Source of the DNA: Variovorax sp. KBW07
Lineage (GTDB): Bacteria; Pseudomonadota; Gammaproteobacteria; Burkholderiales; Burkholderiaceae_C
Length of the DNA: 33,824 nt
Assembly: GCF_003852515.1 (NCBI RefSeq)
Contig: NZ_QAJK01000129.1
Span: forward strand, 1-33,824
Direction: 5' to 3'
Positions 31,375 through 33,824 of this stretch are shown here, piece after piece (position 1 is the stretch's first letter; each line of letters begins with the position of its first letter). Made by a program: the position numbers and the translations under genes. A model generated the notes under the pieces. That model ran no database searches. It had not been told where the DNA came from and saw nothing but the letters and a program-made list of their open reading frames with translations.

Positions 31375-32034
31375 ATGCAAGGCGGACTCCCCGAACCCCT
31401 CACGCTCGTCGCGCTGATCGTTGCCTTCGGCGTTGCACCGTTCGTGGCGCTGATGGTGACCAGCTACACCAAGCTGGTCATCGTGTTCGGCCTGCTGCGC
31501 ACCGCGCTGGGCCTGCAGCAGACGCCGCCGAACATGGTGCTCAACGGCATCGCGATCATCCTGTCGGTCTACATCATGGCGCCGGTGGGCATGGACATCG
31601 GCGATGCATTGCGCGGCCGCAACTTCGGCGCCAAGGGCGAAGGGCTCGGCGACATCATGGCGGTGGTCGACGCGGCCAAGGCACCGGTGAAGGAGTTCCT
31701 GCAGAAGCACACGCACGAGCGCGAGCGGCAGTTCTTCCTGAAGTCGGCGGCCAACATCTGGCCCAAGGCACGCGCCGAACAGTTGCAGGCCGACGACTTC
31801 ATGGTGCTGGTGCCGAGCTTCACGCTCAGCGAGCTGACGCGGGCGTTCCAGATCGGCTTCATCATCTACCTGGTGTTCGTGGTGGTCGACCTGATCGTCG
31901 CCACCGTGCTGCTGGCACTGGGCATGTCGATGATCTCGCCCACCACCATCTCCCTGCCCTTCAAGCTGCTGCTGTTCGTGATGCTCGATGGCTGGACGCG
32001 GCTGGTGCACGGGCTGGTGCTGTCTTACCGCTGA
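31375..32034 (+). CDS. sctR: T3SS export-gate protein SctR (HrcR)
   Basis: This 219-residue inner-membrane protein of the SctR/FliP family forms the core of the export channel. The N-terminal segment FVALMVTSYTKLVIVFGLLR and the C-terminal VPSFTLSELTRAFQIGFIIYLVFVVVDL and MISPTTISLPFKLLLFVMLDGW carry the two family signatures. Length is normal. It starts two bases after the sctQ stop. Its last ten bases overlap the convergent azoreductase gene. sctS and sctT, which usually follow, are encoded on the other strand. Confidence 0.98.
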   Translation: MQGGLPEPLTLVALIVAFGVAPFVALMVTSYTKLVIVFGLLRTALGLQQTPPNMVLNGIAIILSVYIMAPVGMDIGDALRGRNFGAKGEGLGDIMAVVDAAKAPVKEFLQKHTHERERQFFLKSAANIWPKARAEQLQADDFMVLVPSFTLSELTRAFQIGFIIYLVFVVVDLIVATVLLALGMSMISPTTISLPFKLLLFVMLDGWTRLVHGLVLSYR

Positions 32035-32723
32035 TCCCGCGGCGACAACGATGCCGGGCCCATCGTGTCGACAAGGCCGTCCACGCGCTGCTCCGCCAGC
32101 CGCATCGATTGCGCCAGCTGTTCGCCACCGAACTCGTCGCACTCCACCGCCGCCTCGAACACGTCGGTGACGCCGATGTAGCCGAAGACCGAGCGCACCG
32201 AGTTCTCGACGTGGTTCAGGTGCGCGACGCGTCCGCCGGCGTCGTAGCCGTGGTCGCCGCGCGCGCCGAGCAGCACAAGGCGCTTGCCGGCGTCGGCCAG
32301 CATCGGCCAGTACGGCACGGCGCCGCGTGCACGGTCGAAGCCGAAGGTGCGGCCCACGCGCACGATGTTGTCGATGTACGCCTTGAACTGCGCCGGCACG
32401 CTGAAGTTGTACATGGGCAGGCCCACCACGATGACGTCGGCGGCGATGAGCTGGTCGACCAGCCGGTCGCTTTCGGCCAGCACGTCGGCCATCCACGGTT
32501 CGCGCTCGGCGGGCGCGGTGAACGCGGCATGGATCCAGCGCGCGTCGACGTGCCCGGGCGGCTTCTGGCCTACGTCGAGGTAATCGACGCGGTCGTCGGG
32601 CCGCGCCTGGCGCCAGCGTTGGACAAAGCGCGCGGAAAGCCGGCGCGAGTGGGAACCGTGGGGGTCGATGCCGGAGATTCCGGGGCGCGCGCTGGCGTCG
32701 ATGTGAAGAAGGTTGAGTTTCAT
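32025..32723 (-). CDS. azoR: FMN-dependent NADH-azoreductase / quinone reductase
   Basis: This 232-residue flavodoxin-fold enzyme reduces quinones and azo compounds using NAD(P)H. The FMN phosphate loop HIDASARPG (7-15) and the isoalloxazine segment PMYNFSVPAQFKAYID (103-118) are clear. It is longer than E. coli AzoR (about 200 residues) through an internal insertion near 15-22 and a C-terminal tail. It is divergent from a LysR regulator and convergent with sctR, overlapping it by ten bases. It is probably unrelated to secretion. Confidence 0.88.
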   Translation of the reverse strand: MKLNLLHIDASARPGISGIDPHGSHSRRLSARFVQRWRQARPDDRVDYLDVGQKPPGHVDARWIHAAFTAPAEREPWMADVLAESDRLVDQLIAADVIVVGLPMYNFSVPAQFKAYIDNIVRVGRTFGFDRARGAVPYWPMLADAGKRLVLLGARGDHGYDAGGRVAHLNHVENSVRSVFGYIGVTDVFEAAVECDEFGGEQLAQSMRLAEQRVDGLVDTMGPASLSPRDQR

Positions 32724-32778
32724 GGTCTTGATGAGTGAGTGGGTCTGTTCCGTACCGCGCTGTCAGAATCGCTGCACA

Positions 32779-32806
32779 GGCCTTGAATCTAGAGACGGCA
32801 AAGGCC
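32779..32806. promoter_or_regulatory. Candidate LysR operator upstream of azoR
   Basis: GGCCTT-N16-AAGGCC forms an inverted repeat in the 109-bp gap between azoR and the divergent LysR gene, with a nested TTG...CAA pair inside it. Its position 27 bp upstream of the LysR start suits autoregulation plus activation of azoR. Confidence 0.35.
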
Positions 32807-32832
32807 ATTCACAAACGATCATTTCTCTTCAC

Positions 32833-33777
32833 ATGGACGAGGCTGGCTCATCTGTCTCCCAAACTCAGCAACCGCCACGACCACCCCGTCGCTTGCCGCC
32901 GCTGCTGTCGCTGCGCGCCTTCGAGGCCGCGGCCGCGCACCTGAGCTTTCAGCGCGCGGCGCACGAGCTTTCGGTGACGCCCTCGGCCATCAGCCACCAG
33001 GTGCGCGCGCTCGAAGACACGCTGGGCCAGCCGTTGTTCCGGCGCCTGACGCGGCAACTGGCATTGACGCCGGCGGGCCAGCGGCTGTTCGAAGACCTGC
33101 GCATGGGCTTCGACGTGCTCGAGGCCGGTGTCGACAAACTGCGCCGCCCTGCCGCATCGCAATCGGTCACGCTCACCACCAACACGGCGTTTGCCGCGCG
33201 TTGGGTGTTGCCGCGCATGGTGGCGTTCCGCCAGGCCTGCCCCGGCATCGAGTTGCGGCTGCATGCCAGCGACACGCTGGTGGACCTGGCGCGCGGCGAC
33301 GCCGACATCGCGGTGCGTTCGGGCCGCGGCAACTGGCCGGGCCTGGTGTCGCGCGAGCTGATGCCGGAGCGCTACGCGCCGCTGTGCAGCCCGATGCTGG
33401 GCCTGAAGCGGGTGGCCGACCTGCCGAAGCACCAGCTGATCCATTGCGACTGGCAGCCGCAGGCACTGGCACCGGCGGTGTGGCCGCGCTGGTTCCGCGA
33501 GGCCGGTCTTGCCGCACCGAGGGGCCGGGCGATGAAGGCGTCGGGGCTGTCGTTCTCGGACGAGACGCACGCAATACTGGCGGCACTCGGTGGACATGGC
33601 GTGGCGTTGTTGAGCCTGACGCTGGCAGCGGAGGAGTTGCGCAACGGGGCACTGGTGCAGCCCTTCGGACCGGCACTGGACACGGGGAGCTACTTTCTTG
33701 CGACGGCAAGCGGACGCGAGGACGAGCCCGCAATTCGCGCGGTGTGGGAGTGGATCGCTACGCAGGCGGGGAGTTGA
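32833..33777 (+). CDS. LysR-family regulator (GcvA-like)
   Basis: This 314-residue protein has an N-terminal helix-turn-helix (about 20-80: LSLRAFEAAAAHLSFQRAAHELSVTPSAISHQV), typical of the GcvA subgroup, followed by the effector-binding domain (about 105-310). The ATG at 32833 is preferred; longer in-frame starts run into the promoter region. The first 20 residues are a proline-rich extension. It is divergent from azoR and probably controls it in response to a quinone or aromatic compound. The remaining 47 bases of the window after its stop are G-rich and show no gene. Confidence 0.93.
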   Translation: MDEAGSSVSQTQQPPRPPRRLPPLLSLRAFEAAAAHLSFQRAAHELSVTPSAISHQVRALEDTLGQPLFRRLTRQLALTPAGQRLFEDLRMGFDVLEAGVDKLRRPAASQSVTLTTNTAFAARWVLPRMVAFRQACPGIELRLHASDTLVDLARGDADIAVRSGRGNWPGLVSRELMPERYAPLCSPMLGLKRVADLPKHQLIHCDWQPQALAPAVWPRWFREAGLAAPRGRAMKASGLSFSDETHAILAALGGHGVALLSLTLAAEELRNGALVQPFGPALDTGSYFLATASGREDEPAIRAVWEWIATQAGS

Positions 33778-33824
33778 ATCGGGTGTGGGGGCGGGTGCGG
33801 GTGCATTCTTTGGCTTGTGCGACT

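Noticed and set aside
14024-32034. T3SS locus as a recently acquired island
   Set aside because: No tRNA, integrase, insertion sequence or flanking direct repeat was found, and the GC-rich composition looks like that of the flanking genes. Older transfer cannot be judged by eye.

Overview
The window is high-GC DNA with tightly packed genes. The protein types and their arrangement suggest a beta-proteobacterium of the Burkholderiales, most likely Comamonadaceae and Variovorax-like. That placement is an inference from style and families; there is no rRNA or other marker gene here. No tRNA, insertion sequence, phage gene or CRISPR array was seen.

Layout. (1) Positions 1-13983 hold ordinary accessory metabolism and regulation. 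A long hairpin lies at the left edge, followed by a fumarylacetoacetase-fold hydratase, a LysR regulator divergent from an MFS efflux pump, a carotenoid oxygenase co-transcribed behind a TipAS-type MerR regulator, a double GNAT acetyltransferase, a Cache-HAMP-PAS-GGDEF diguanylate cyclase, a MocR regulator divergent from an AhpD-like protein, and a LuxR solo divergent from an AraC regulator. (2) Positions 14024-32034 are a type III secretion system (T3SS). A long minus-strand block reads, in transcription order, sctV-sctS-sctC-sctD-(small candidate needle gene)-sctI-sctJ-sctK-sctL-sctN-sctO-sctT-sctU, then a gene for an unrecognised 1271-residue protein. A divergent plus-strand pair carries sctQ-sctR. 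(3) Positions 32025-33777 hold an FMN azoreductase and a divergent LysR regulator.

How the genes work together. SctR, S, T, U and V form the export gate. SctN, L, O, K and Q form the ATPase, stalk and sorting platform. SctD and SctJ form the inner rings, SctC is the outer-membrane secretin, SctI is the inner rod, and the 68-residue protein occupies the needle/pilus position. The order I-J-K-L-N-O-T matches the hrpB operon of group II Hrp systems. Several usual parts are absent: no SctP ruler, no recognisable SctE/SctB translocators, no SctW gatekeeper, no chaperones and no known effectors.

Main points of interest. SctU has HSAR where the self-cleaving NPTH motif should be, and no SctP gene is present, so both halves of the classical substrate switch appear to be missing. 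The only candidate substrate or translocator is the 1271-residue protein, which has a heptad-rich N-terminus, a LysM-like segment and hydrophobic stretches near its C-terminus. The candidate needle gene lies between an upstream perfect hairpin and a textbook intrinsic terminator, which would decouple its dosage from the rest of the operon.
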